Shown here one piece after another: positions 18,250 to 27,133 of a stretch of DNA of 64,000 nucleotides (positions are counted from its first letter, which is position 1; every line of letters begins with the position of its first letter). Made by a program: the position numbers and the translations under genes. Under the pieces are notes generated by a model. The model saw only the letters and a list, made by a program, of their open reading frames with translations, made no database searches and was not told where the DNA came from. Location of the stretch: assembly GCA_002786385.1 (NCBI GenBank), contig PGCN01000018.1, forward strand, positions 62,001-126,000, in the 5' to 3' direction. The DNA is from Flavobacterium sp. FEMGT703F (GTDB lineage Bacteria; Bacteroidota; Bacteroidia; Flavobacteriales; Flavobacteriaceae).

Positions 18250-18259
18250 AGTAATTTAT

Positions 18260-21200
18260 TTAAAATTTTACGTTTGCTCCGAATAAAAATTGACGTTGTC
18301 TAGGATAAATTGTATTATCTCTACCGTCATTAATTTCAGGATCTAAACCATCATAATCGGTAATAATAAAGGCGTTTTGCACCCCAGTGAATAATCTTAA
18401 AGAAGCTTTACCTAACCAATTAGGGAAAGTATAACCCATCGTGATGTTATCCATTCTTAAGAAAGAACCGTTTTCAATGTAGATGTCAGAAATTACATTT
18501 TCACCGTTTACGTTAGTAAAGTTGGTATCTAACACACTGGTTAAAACGTTTCCAAGTTCAGCATCCGGTTTCAATAAAGCATTGTAAGCTCTGTTGGCTT
18601 TTAAAGCATTGTAAATTCTGTTTCCGAAGCTGGCTCTCATGTTGAAAGAGAAATCAAAGTTTTTGTAATTGAAACTAGAGGCGAAACCAAGTACCAAATC
18701 CGGATCAGGATTTTTGTAGATGTAACGGTCATCTCCGTTGATGATACCATCTCCGTTTAAGTCGGCAAAAGCCCCTTCAATTGGAGAACCATCTGTGCTG
18801 TACAATTGTTTGTAAACAAAGAACGAGCCCGGAGTGTAACCTTCTCTGTGAATTTGTACTGTTCCTCCTGTTCCTCCGGCTTGACCAAAGAATACATCTG
18901 AACCTGCCGGTAATTCATCGATACGTCTTTCGAATTTGGTTGCGTTGAAATTAACATTCCAATTCAAATTATCTCTTTTGATTACGTCGGCATTCAAACT
19001 GAACTCAATACCTTTTGTAGAGAAGCTACCGATATTAGCAGGACCTGAGTTTGAGAAGTTACTACCGTCAGCATAAGGAGTATCTCCAAAATACAAATCG
19101 TTAGTTTGTTTGTAGAAAGCATCTAAAGACCCGGTAATTCTGTTGTTGAATAAACCATAGTCAAGACCTACGTTATAAGTAGTTGTAGTTTCCCATTTCA
19201 AATCAGGATTTCTTGGTGCAGGAACACCAACCGGATATGGAGAGTTAGCAAAATAATATTGTGAATTGGTATCTCCAACATTATATCTTTCTAAGTAAAA
19301 ATCTCCAACAGGGATTTCTTGTTGACCGGCAATACCCCAACCTAAACGCAATTTCATATCACTTACCACTTTAGAATCTTTGAACACATCTTGTCCAAAT
19401 TTCCAAGCAAAAGCTGCTGATGGGAAGTTACCCCAACGGTTGGCATCGCTGAATCTTGAAGTACCGTCTCTTCTTAAAGAGAAAGTGAACAAATATTTAT
19501 CGTTGATCGAGATGTTTGTTCTTCCGAATAAACCAATCAACACTTCATCGGGATTAGCAAATGATCTTGGTGCTTGTGCTGTTGGGTTGTTTACGTTGAA
19601 AGTATTAAATCCGTAAACTTGGAATTTTTGATAAGAATACCCCGAAGTCAATTCAAAATTAACTTTGTTGAATTTTTTGTTGTAAACGAAATACGCATCT
19701 AACAATTTATTTCTACGGGTTGCTTCAGAATACTCATTTGTACCATATAAAGTGTTACCGTTAATAAATCCCGTCAAAGCAGTGTTTCCAACCAAACGTC
19801 TTCTTTCTCCGTTACTTTCATCGAAACCTAAATTAACAACTGCTCTTAAAGCCGGGAAGAAATGAAACTTATAGTCAATTTCAAAGTTTCCTAATACTCT
19901 GTTGTTGATACCGGTATCATTTGTTTGATACAATTGCGCCACAGGGTTTCTAGGAACTTGAGTTAAGAAATCGGCAGTAGTGTTTCCGTTTCTGTACTCG
20001 AAAAAGCCATCATAAGGTGAAGCTGCATCGTAAACCGGTTTAGTAGGATCGAAACGAATAGCAGTTCCTTCTACGCCATCCGCAAAACGGTTATTTTCAT
20101 TGGTAAAATTCGCATTCAAACGCAATTTCAAATGATCGTTAAAGAAACTTGGATTCAAAACAACCGAAGCAGAATTTCTGTTAAAGTCGTTAGTCAATCT
20201 CAAACCTTGTTGGTAAGTATTTCCTAAAGTTAATTTAGCCGGAATTTTATTGAATAAAGAACCTCTGATAGATACTGAATTGTCTACATAGTCTGTTCTT
20301 CTGTAAATCTTTTTTTGCCAATCAGTATTGTAAAGAATTCTTCCTTCTATAATTCCTGGTGTAGACAAATCATCAGAAACTGAAGTAGTAGGATCATCAA
20401 CACCTAATAAGTTAGTGCTTCCTGCAGAAAGCAAACCATTAATAGTATTCGCTTCAACTTGAGCAATAAAATCTCTGGTATTGAAAACATCTACTTGGTT
20501 GTATAATCTACCTGAACCGTATTGGAAGTTGTATTCTACTGCAAGTTTTTTCGAACCTTTCTTGGTGTTGATGATGATCACACCGTTAGCCGCTCTTGAA
20601 CCATAGATTGCTGTTGCAGACGCATCTTTTAATACGTTGAAACTTTCAATATCATTTGGATTCAAAGCAGCCAAGATAGAAGTAGATCCGGTATTGGTTG
20701 TATTGGTCACCGGTAAACCGTCAATTACAATCAACGGATCGTTAGAAGCACTCAATGAAGAACCTCCTCTAATTCTGATTTGAGACCCGGTACCTGGAGC
20801 ACCTCCGCCGGCATTAACAGTAACCCCGGCAATTCTACCGTTCAATAGGTTTTCAGCTGTTACGTTAGCCCCTTTGTTAAAGTCTTTTGTAGTTAAAGTT
20901 GACACAGAACCCGTAGCGTCTTTTTTCTTAACGGTTCCATACCCTACTTGAACTACTACTTCTTGAAGTTGGTTAGCACTTTCTTCAAGAGTGATGTTGA
21001 CCGATTTTTGTCCGGAAAAAGTAATCGTTTGAGAGTTGTACCCTACGAAAGAGAAGACAACTTTGTCTCCGCTTTTAAGGCCTCCCACTTGAAACTTTCC
21101 GTCAAAATCTGTCGTTGTGCTACTGTTAGCACCTTGGACAATTACATTTACTCCCGGTAATGGTTGGCTGGTTTTGCTGTCCAAAACCACTCCGCTCAAA

Positions 21201-21271
21201 GTACTCTGTGCAAGAGCGCCAAAAGGGAGCAAAAGGAATAAAAATAACAACTTTTTGTAAATTGTTTTCAT
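18260..21271 (-). CDS. susC: SusC/RagA-family TonB-dependent transporter
   Basis: A 1003-residue outer-membrane transporter. Order: signal peptide (1-21, ending ALAQ), carboxypeptidase-regulatory-like domain (about 24-100, LSGVVLDSKTSQPLPGVNV), a TonB box region (LQEVVVQVGYG), plug domain (about 115-225, RIRGGSSLSASNDPLIVIDG) and a 22-strand barrel to the C-terminal NVKF. It takes up long maltooligosaccharides with SusD, powered by TonB. First gene of the reverse arm. The 226-bp gap to the divergent LacI regulator contains a perfect 14-bp palindrome likely to control it. Confidence 0.94.
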   Translation of the reverse strand: MKTIYKKLLFLFLLLPFGALAQSTLSGVVLDSKTSQPLPGVNVIVQGANSSTTTDFDGKFQVGGLKSGDKVVFSFVGYNSQTITFSGQKSVNITLEESANQLQEVVVQVGYGTVKKKDATGSVSTLTTKDFNKGANVTAENLLNGRIAGVTVNAGGGAPGTGSQIRIRGGSSLSASNDPLIVIDGLPVTNTTNTGSTSILAALNPNDIESFNVLKDASATAIYGSRAANGVIIINTKKGSKKLAVEYNFQYGSGRLYNQVDVFNTRDFIAQVEANTINGLLSAGSTNLLGVDDPTTSVSDDLSTPGIIEGRILYNTDWQKKIYRRTDYVDNSVSIRGSLFNKIPAKLTLGNTYQQGLRLTNDFNRNSASVVLNPSFFNDHLKLRLNANFTNENNRFADGVEGTAIRFDPTKPVYDAASPYDGFFEYRNGNTTADFLTQVPRNPVAQLYQTNDTGINNRVLGNFEIDYKFHFFPALRAVVNLGFDESNGERRRLVGNTALTGFINGNTLYGTNEYSEATRRNKLLDAYFVYNKKFNKVNFELTSGYSYQKFQVYGFNTFNVNNPTAQAPRSFANPDEVLIGLFGRTNISINDKYLFTFSLRRDGTSRFSDANRWGNFPSAAFAWKFGQDVFKDSKVVSDMKLRLGWGIAGQQEIPVGDFYLERYNVGDTNSQYYFANSPYPVGVPAPRNPDLKWETTTTYNVGLDYGLFNNRITGSLDAFYKQTNDLYFGDTPYADGSNFSNSGPANIGSFSTKGIEFSLNADVIKRDNLNWNVNFNATKFERRIDELPAGSDVFFGQAGGTGGTVQIHREGYTPGSFFVYKQLYSTDGSPIEGAFADLNGDGIINGDDRYIYKNPDPDLVLGFASSFNYKNFDFSFNMRASFGNRIYNALKANRAYNALLKPDAELGNVLTSVLDTNFTNVNGENVISDIYIENGSFLRMDNITMGYTFPNWLGKASLRLFTGVQNAFIITDYDGLDPEINDGRDNTIYPRQRQFLFGANVKF

Positions 21272-21380
21272 ACGTTTTGTTTAGGTTAAAAATTTAATTT
21301 TTGTGCGTATACTTATACTTCGAATGTTAAATTTATGTAAAAAATTCAATCAGCCGAATAAACGCTTGTTAAATCCGATT

Positions 21381-21394
21381 CGAAAACGTTTTCG
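21381..21394. promoter_or_regulatory. Candidate LacI-family operator
   Basis: CGAAAACGTTTTCG is a perfect 14-bp palindrome with the AAnCGnTT core typical of LacI-family operators. It lies in the divergent gap between susC (110-123 nt upstream of its ATG) and the LacI-type regulator (104-117 nt upstream). Assignment is by pattern and position, not by experiment. Confidence 0.65.
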
Positions 21395-21497
21395 TGTTGA
21401 AAACTTTTCCATAATGTCACTATTTTAAGGACAAAATTGACAGAATGAAAAATAACCTATATCTTTATTCAGAAAATAGTATTTACCGAATTTCATC

Positions 21498-22517
21498 ATG
21501 AAAAGAAAAGTTACACTTAAACAAATTGCCAAGGAACTTGATGTATCCATTTCAACCGTTTCAAAATCGCTCAGAAACAGTCTGGAAATTAGTGAAGATA
21601 CCCGACAAAAAGTTCAGGCATTTGCTAAACTATACAACTACAAACCCAACAATATTGCGTTGAGTTTAAAGAATAAAAAAACCAAAACCATTTGCATTAT
21701 TATCCCTGAAATCATACACCACTTTTTTGCAACCGTGATTAGCGGTGTAGAACATGTAGCCAATGAAAACGGCTATAATGTTTTGGTGTGTTTATCAGAT
21801 GAATCCTTTGATAAAGAAGTCATTAACATGGAAATGTTAGCCAACGGTAGCATCGATGGTTTCATCATGTCGTTATCCAAAGAAACGCAACTCAAGAAAG
21901 ATTTTCACCACATTACCGAAGTCATCAATCAAGGTATGCCCGTAGTAATGTTTGATCGCGTAACGAATGAAATTTTATGCGACAAAGTAATTATTGACGA
22001 CAGCCTAGCAGCGTTCAATGCTACCCAACACTTTATCGACAAAGGGTTTAAAAAAATTGCCTTGATTTCTACGGTTGACTACGTTAGTGTGGGCAAATTG
22101 AGAACAGAAGGTTACATCAAAGCCTTAAAAAACAGCGATTTGAAAGTAGATGAAAATCTGATTTTGAAAATCGAAGATACCGAAAACTTTGAAGACAGCA
22201 TTGCCAATCTTCTGTCTAACAATGAAATTGACGCCATATTTGCAGTGAACGAATTGTTTGCGGTTACCGCGATTAAAATCGCCAATAAACTAGGTAAAAA
22301 AGTGCCGGATGATATTTCCGTAATCGGATTCACCGACGGCATCATTTCTAAATATTCTTCTCCAAGTATCACAACGGTCAGTCAGAATGGTGTGAAAATG
22401 GGTGGAAAAGCCGCCAAAATGCTAATCGAAAGACTGGAAGCCGACGAGGAAGAAGAAGAACAATACAGAACCGAAGTAATCGAAACCGAGTTGGTCGAAA
22501 GAGAATCAACCCGATAG
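21498..22517 (+). CDS. LacI-family transcriptional regulator of the alpha-glucan locus
   Basis: A 339-residue regulator. The N-terminal helix-turn-helix and hinge helix are textbook LacI (VTLKQIAKELDVSISTVSKS, then NNIALSLKNKKTKTI). The periplasmic-binding-like sensor domain follows (about 60-330; VIIDDSLAAFNATQHFIDKG and PDDISVIGFTDG). The effector is probably maltose or a related sugar (inference). Divergent from susC and heading the maltose-metabolism arm, it is well placed to control both. Bacteroides sus loci use a membrane-spanning SusR instead, so regulation here is by a cytoplasmic sugar sensor. The C-terminus is unusually acidic (EADEEEEE). Confidence 0.93.
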   Translation: MKRKVTLKQIAKELDVSISTVSKSLRNSLEISEDTRQKVQAFAKLYNYKPNNIALSLKNKKTKTICIIIPEIIHHFFATVISGVEHVANENGYNVLVCLSDESFDKEVINMEMLANGSIDGFIMSLSKETQLKKDFHHITEVINQGMPVVMFDRVTNEILCDKVIIDDSLAAFNATQHFIDKGFKKIALISTVDYVSVGKLRTEGYIKALKNSDLKVDENLILKIEDTENFEDSIANLLSNNEIDAIFAVNELFAVTAIKIANKLGKKVPDDISVIGFTDGIISKYSSPSITTVSQNGVKMGGKAAKMLIERLEADEEEEEQYRTEVIETELVERESTR

Positions 22518-22528
22518 TTTTTATCAAC

Positions 22529-22542
22529 AAAAAACGTTTGCG
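22529..22542. promoter_or_regulatory. Possible second LacI-type site
   Basis: An AAACGTTT core with flanks matching 11 of 14 positions of the 21381 palindrome, in the 182-bp gap before the MFS gene. Plausible extra operator for the second arm. Confidence 0.35.
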
Positions 22543-22654
22543 TCGGCGGATTGCCTCATTTTTTTGAGGCTAAACCATCACATTATAAATTCTTTATTAT
22601 CTTTACGGCAATTATCAAAGCTTATACTTTACTTCGAAAACAAATTAAAGTTTT

Positions 22655-22673
22655 GATAAGCAAAGCGCTTATC
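22655..22673. promoter_or_regulatory. Inverted repeat upstream of the MFS gene
   Basis: Arms GATAAGC / GCTTATC with a 5-nt spacer, overlapping a perfect AAGCGCTT palindrome (22663-22670) that also fits AAnCGnTT. It lies 27 nt before the MFS start codon. Could be an operator or an RNA hairpin in the leader. Confidence 0.4.
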
Positions 22674-22699
22674 GTATTATAAACCAATACATTACGATA

Positions 22700-24049
22700 A
22701 TGGAAAAGCGTAAATTAGGTTTCTGGGAAATTTGGAACATGAGTTTCGGTTTCTTGGGGATACAAATGGGTTTTGCCCTCCAAAATGCTAACGCCAGCAG
22801 AATTCTCCAAATTTTCGGTGCCGATGTACATGAACTATCCTGGTTTTGGATTATTGCTCCTTTAATGGGATTGATTGTCCAACCACTAATCGGACATTAC
22901 AGCGACAATACTTGGGGACGATTCGGAAGAAGAAAACCTTATTTTTTAACCGGTGCTTTGTTAGCTTCTATAGGCTTAGTATTGATGCCTCAAGCCGAAA
23001 TTTTTATCGCTTTCATGCCGGCCTTGTGGGTTGGAGCAGGAATGCTTATGATAATGGACGCTTCTTTTAACATTGCTATGGAACCTTTCCGAGCGTTGGT
23101 AGGCGACAATTTGAGAGCAGACCAACATACTTTGGGATTTAGTGTTCAAACCGCTTTAATCGGAATTGGTGCAGTAGTAGGTTCTTGGCTACCTTACGTC
23201 TTAAACGAATGGTTTGGCATCAGCAATCAACCTACCGCAACTTCAGCAATACCGGACAACCTAATTTATTCTTTCATTATTGGCGCACTAATTTTAATCG
23301 GGAGCATATTGGTAACCGTAATTACAACTAAAGAATATTCTCCGGCGGAATTGGCACAATTTCGTGACGAAAAAGAACACCAAGAAGCCATGGGTGAGGA
23401 AAAAGAAGCCAAGCTCTCTGATATTTTCAGCGACTTCGCCAAAATGCCTACCACCATGCGTCAATTAAGCTGGGTTCAATTTTTCTCATGGTTCGGATTA
23501 TTCGGAATGTGGGTATTTACTACTCCAGCTATCGCCCAACACATTTACGGCTTATCGGTCAACGACACTAAAAGTCCCGAGTTTCAATCGGCTGGTGATT
23601 GGGTAGGTATCATTTTCGGTGTTTACAATTTTGTATCGGCAATCGTAGCTTTTCTTCTACCTTACATCGCTAAGCAAATAGGAAGAAGAAAAACCCATGC
23701 TCTATCACTGGTTTTAGGCGGAATCGGATTGATTTCGATTTACTTTATGCCAAACAAAGAAACTTTGGTGTTTTCTATGATATTGGTAGGCTTTGCCTGG
23801 GCCAGTATTTTAGCCATGCCGTATGCTATTTTGGCAGGAGCCATTCACCCGAAAAAAATGGGAGTTTACATGGGAATATTTAACTTTTTCATTGTTATCC
23901 CACAAATCATCAACGCTTTGATAGGAGGCCCGTTAGTAAAATATGTTTATGGCGACCACGCTATCTATGCCTTAGTAATGAGTGGCGTAAGCTTCCTTAT
24001 TGCAGCCTATTTAGCCCTTAAAGTAAAAGACAGTAAAGATATCAATTAA
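22700..24049 (+). CDS. MFS sugar transporter (maltose/sucrose-type)
   Basis: A 449-residue inner-membrane transporter with about 12 hydrophobic segments. It contains the GRFGRRKPY motif after the second helix and resembles the glycoside-cation symporter/SLC45-like MFS group often found in Bacteroidota maltose loci. It probably brings maltose or short maltooligosaccharides from periplasm to cytoplasm for the phosphorylase encoded two genes later. Its stop overlaps the next start by 1 nt (TAATG). Substrate is inferred from neighbours. Confidence 0.87.
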   Translation: MEKRKLGFWEIWNMSFGFLGIQMGFALQNANASRILQIFGADVHELSWFWIIAPLMGLIVQPLIGHYSDNTWGRFGRRKPYFLTGALLASIGLVLMPQAEIFIAFMPALWVGAGMLMIMDASFNIAMEPFRALVGDNLRADQHTLGFSVQTALIGIGAVVGSWLPYVLNEWFGISNQPTATSAIPDNLIYSFIIGALILIGSILVTVITTKEYSPAELAQFRDEKEHQEAMGEEKEAKLSDIFSDFAKMPTTMRQLSWVQFFSWFGLFGMWVFTTPAIAQHIYGLSVNDTKSPEFQSAGDWVGIIFGVYNFVSAIVAFLLPYIAKQIGRRKTHALSLVLGGIGLISIYFMPNKETLVFSMILVGFAWASILAMPYAILAGAIHPKKMGVYMGIFNFFIVIPQIINALIGGPLVKYVYGDHAIYALVMSGVSFLIAAYLALKVKDSKDIN

Positions 24050-24702
24050 TGACTAAAAAAGCATTCATATTCGACCTCGATGGCGTAATCGTTGACACTG
24101 CTAAATACCATTTTTTAGCGTGGCAAAAATTAGCGCAGGAATTGGGTATCGAATTTACCCCCGAACACAACGAAGATTTAAAAGGTGTCAGCCGCGTTCG
24201 CTCTCTTGACATCATTTTGGCATTAGGCAATATTGAAGCCTCTCAAGAAGACAAAAACAAATGGCTGATCCAAAAAAATGAAGATTACTTATCCTACTTG
24301 GTCGATATGGACGAAAGTGAAATATTGCCCGGAGTATTGCATGTACTCGAATTTATTAAAGAAAAAAATCAGCTTATTGCTTTGGGTTCGGCTAGTAAAA
24401 ACGCCCGCCCTATTTTAGAAAAAACCGGAATCCTGCCTTTTTTTGATGCTATTGTTGACGGAAACGATGTATCTAACGCCAAACCGGATCCCGAAGTTTT
24501 TCTGAGAGCTGCACAGCTACTAAACGTGACTAACGAAAACGCCATCGTTTTTGAAGACAGCGTGGCTGGTATTCAAGCGGCCAATATTGCCAACATGATT
24601 AGTGTTGGTATAGGCGATGCCGCCATTTTACATGAAGCGAAATATAATTTTAAAGATTTTACATTTATGGATGTAGCTTTCATTGAAGCACTCCTGGATT
24701 AA
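24049..24702 (+). CDS. pgmB: Beta-phosphoglucomutase
   Basis: A 217-residue HAD-superfamily enzyme converting beta-glucose-1-phosphate to glucose-6-phosphate. The nucleophile motif is FDLDGVIVDTAKYHFLAWQ (catalytic Asp 8, acid/base Asp 10), followed by the cap domain, ALGSASKNA (motif II), and KPDPEVFLRAA plus FEDSVAGIQAA (motifs III and IV). These match beta-phosphoglucomutase better than generic phosphatases. It is coupled to the MFS gene and lies 34 nt before the GH65 phosphorylase, whose product is its substrate. Confidence 0.92.
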   Translation: MTKKAFIFDLDGVIVDTAKYHFLAWQKLAQELGIEFTPEHNEDLKGVSRVRSLDIILALGNIEASQEDKNKWLIQKNEDYLSYLVDMDESEILPGVLHVLEFIKEKNQLIALGSASKNARPILEKTGILPFFDAIVDGNDVSNAKPDPEVFLRAAQLLNVTNENAIVFEDSVAGIQAANIANMISVGIGDAAILHEAKYNFKDFTFMDVAFIEALLD

Positions 24703-24736
24703 AATTGAATGATAAAAGGACAATAAAAAAATTACA

Positions 24737-27043
24737 ATGAACCAAGATTATATCAAACCAGACAACTGGTCGATTATTGAAGAAGGATTTGACTTAGACA
24801 GCGTAAAATCCTCGGAAAGTTTGTTCAGTATCGGTAACGGTGCTATGGGACAACGTGCCAATTTTGAAGAATTCTATTCAGGCAAAACCTTCCAAGGCAG
24901 TTATATAGCAGGTATTTATTATCCTGACAAAACCAAAGTGGGTTGGTGGAAAAACGGTTATCCGGAATATTTTGCTAAAGTATTAAATGCCCCAAGTTGG
25001 ATTGGTATTTTAGTTGAAATTAACGGTGAAACACTCGATTTAGCGTCTTGTAAAGTATCTAACTTTAAACGCGAATTGAACATGAAAGAGGGTTGGTACC
25101 ATCGTTCGTTTAACGCATTGTTAAACAACGGTATCGAAATCGATGTTAATGTTAGAAGATTTCTCTCTTTAGACATCGATGAGTTAGGTGTAATCAAATA
25201 CGAAATCACCCCGAAAAACCAAGATGCCACTATCGTTTTCAAGCCATATTTGGATGCCGGAGTTCATAACGAAGATGCCAATTGGGAAGAGAAATTTTGG
25301 GAACCATTACAAATCCAACACGACACCAATGAAGCTTTTGTAGTAGCCCGTACTTTCAAAACCCATTTTGAAGTAGCCACTTTCATGCACAACAGCATTT
25401 TCCTCAACAACGAAAACCAAAATGCCGAACCGGAATTTACCGACACCACTTCCGATAAAGTCATTTTTACCTACGAACAATTGGTAGCTAAAGGACAAAC
25501 CATCGCCCTACAAAAATTGGGAGGTTACACGGTATCTATGAATCACGCTACAACCGATTTAATTCCGGCAGCCCAAAATGTAATCCAAAAAGGATTGGCT
25601 TTGGGTTATGATAGCTTGTTACAAAACCAAATCGCCGCTTGGGCCAAAATTTGGGAAATGAGCGACATCACTATCGAAGGCGATGTTAAAGCACAACAAG
25701 GTATTCGTTTTAATATTTTCCAATTAAACCAAACCTATTTGGGTAAAGATTCCCGACTAAACATCGGACCGAAAGGATTTACCGGAGAAAAATACGGCGG
25801 TTCTACTTATTGGGATACGGAAGCCTATTGTATTCCGTTTTACATGGCTACGAAAGACCAACAAGTGGCACGAAACCTTTTGGCTTATCGTTACAACCAA
25901 TTAGATAAAGCCATTGAAAATGCAGCCAAATTAGGATTCAAAAATGGCGCAGCTCTCTACCCTATGGTAACCATGAACGGGGAAGAATGCCACAACGAAT
26001 GGGAAATTACTTTCGAAGAAATCCACCGAAATGGTGCTATCGCTTTTGCCATTTTTAATTACTACCGATTCACCGGAGACTATAGTTACATCCCCGAAAA
26101 AGGATTGGAAGTCTTAATTGGTATTGCTCGTTTTTGGCACCAAAGAGCGACCTTCTCTACCTACAGAAATCAATACGTAATCTTAGGCGTTACCGGTCCG
26201 AATGAATACGAAAACAACGTTAACAATAATTTCTACACGAACTATATTGCCAAATGGTGTATCGATTACGCCATCGAGCAAATCCAAAAAGTAAAACAAG
26301 AATACGCTTCTGATTACGCCAGAATCATGAGCAAAGTCAACTTAGACGATGCCGAAATACTGCATTGGAAAAAAGTGGCCGACCACATGTATTTCCCATA
26401 TTCGGAAGAACACGGCGTATACTTGCAACAAGACGGTTTCTTAGACAAAGAATTGGTTAAAGTGCATGATTTAGACAAATCACAACGCCCTATCAACCAA
26501 AAATGGTCTTGGGATCGAATCTTGCGTTCGCCTTATATTAAACAAGCCGATACGCTGCAAGGTTTTTATTTCTTTGAAGATCATTTCAGCAAAGAACAAT
26601 TGGAGAAACACTTCGATTTTTACGAACCGTTTACCGTTCACGAAAGTTCTTTATCGCCTTGTGTACACTCCATTCAAGCGGCTGTATTGGGCCGAATGGA
26701 ACAAGCTTATACTTTCTATTTAAGAACTTCTCGTTTGGATTTAGATGATTACAACAAAGAAGTGGAGGAAGGCTTGCACATCACTTCGATGGCCGGAACT
26801 TGGATGAGTATCGTAGAGGGCTTTGGCGGTATGCGTGTTAAAGACAATACGCTGCATTTCGAACCGAGAATCCCGAAAGAATGGAACGGCTATTCGTTTA
26901 AAATCAATTTCAGAAACCAAATTCTTAAAGTATCGGTTCATCAAAACGAAACCAAATTTACTTTAGAAGGCGATTCACCGATCACTGTTTTTGTTAACGG
27001 CAAAGACATTTTGGTAGAGCCGAATAGTTTGGTGACTGTATAA
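24737..27043 (+). CDS. GH65 family disaccharide phosphorylase, probably maltose phosphorylase
   Basis: A 768-residue cytoplasmic enzyme without a signal peptide. GH65 enzymes split alpha-glucosides with phosphate to give beta-glucose-1-phosphate. The full-length architecture is present: N-terminal beta-sandwich, (alpha/alpha)6 barrel and a small C-terminal sheet domain. The general-acid Glu is in GVTGPNEYENNVNNN (about residue 490). Flanking beta-phosphoglucomutase supports phosphorolysis instead of hydrolysis. Maltose is the likely substrate given the GH13/GH31 neighbours, but kojibiose, nigerose or trehalose phosphorylases share the fold. Confidence 0.9.
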   Translation: MNQDYIKPDNWSIIEEGFDLDSVKSSESLFSIGNGAMGQRANFEEFYSGKTFQGSYIAGIYYPDKTKVGWWKNGYPEYFAKVLNAPSWIGILVEINGETLDLASCKVSNFKRELNMKEGWYHRSFNALLNNGIEIDVNVRRFLSLDIDELGVIKYEITPKNQDATIVFKPYLDAGVHNEDANWEEKFWEPLQIQHDTNEAFVVARTFKTHFEVATFMHNSIFLNNENQNAEPEFTDTTSDKVIFTYEQLVAKGQTIALQKLGGYTVSMNHATTDLIPAAQNVIQKGLALGYDSLLQNQIAAWAKIWEMSDITIEGDVKAQQGIRFNIFQLNQTYLGKDSRLNIGPKGFTGEKYGGSTYWDTEAYCIPFYMATKDQQVARNLLAYRYNQLDKAIENAAKLGFKNGAALYPMVTMNGEECHNEWEITFEEIHRNGAIAFAIFNYYRFTGDYSYIPEKGLEVLIGIARFWHQRATFSTYRNQYVILGVTGPNEYENNVNNNFYTNYIAKWCIDYAIEQIQKVKQEYASDYARIMSKVNLDDAEILHWKKVADHMYFPYSEEHGVYLQQDGFLDKELVKVHDLDKSQRPINQKWSWDRILRSPYIKQADTLQGFYFFEDHFSKEQLEKHFDFYEPFTVHESSLSPCVHSIQAAVLGRMEQAYTFYLRTSRLDLDDYNKEVEEGLHITSMAGTWMSIVEGFGGMRVKDNTLHFEPRIPKEWNGYSFKINFRNQILKVSVHQNETKFTLEGDSPITVFVNGKDILVEPNSLVTV

Positions 27044-27063
27044 AATAATTAGTTGAACCCTAT

Positions 27064-27111
27064 AAGGCATATAAGGACAATAAGAAAAACTTAAATGAAC
27101 TTATATGCCTT
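27064..27111. repeat. TATAAG-rich inverted repeat before the periplasmic GH13 gene
   Basis: Arms AAGGCATATAAG (27064-27075) and CTTATATGCCTT (27100-27111) form a perfect 12-bp inverted repeat with a 24-nt AT-rich loop, between GH65 and GH13. No strong T-run follows, so a simple terminator is not obvious. Related units occur before the GH31 gene. Confidence 0.6.
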
Positions 27112-27133
27112 TATGGTTTATAAAAAATAAATT

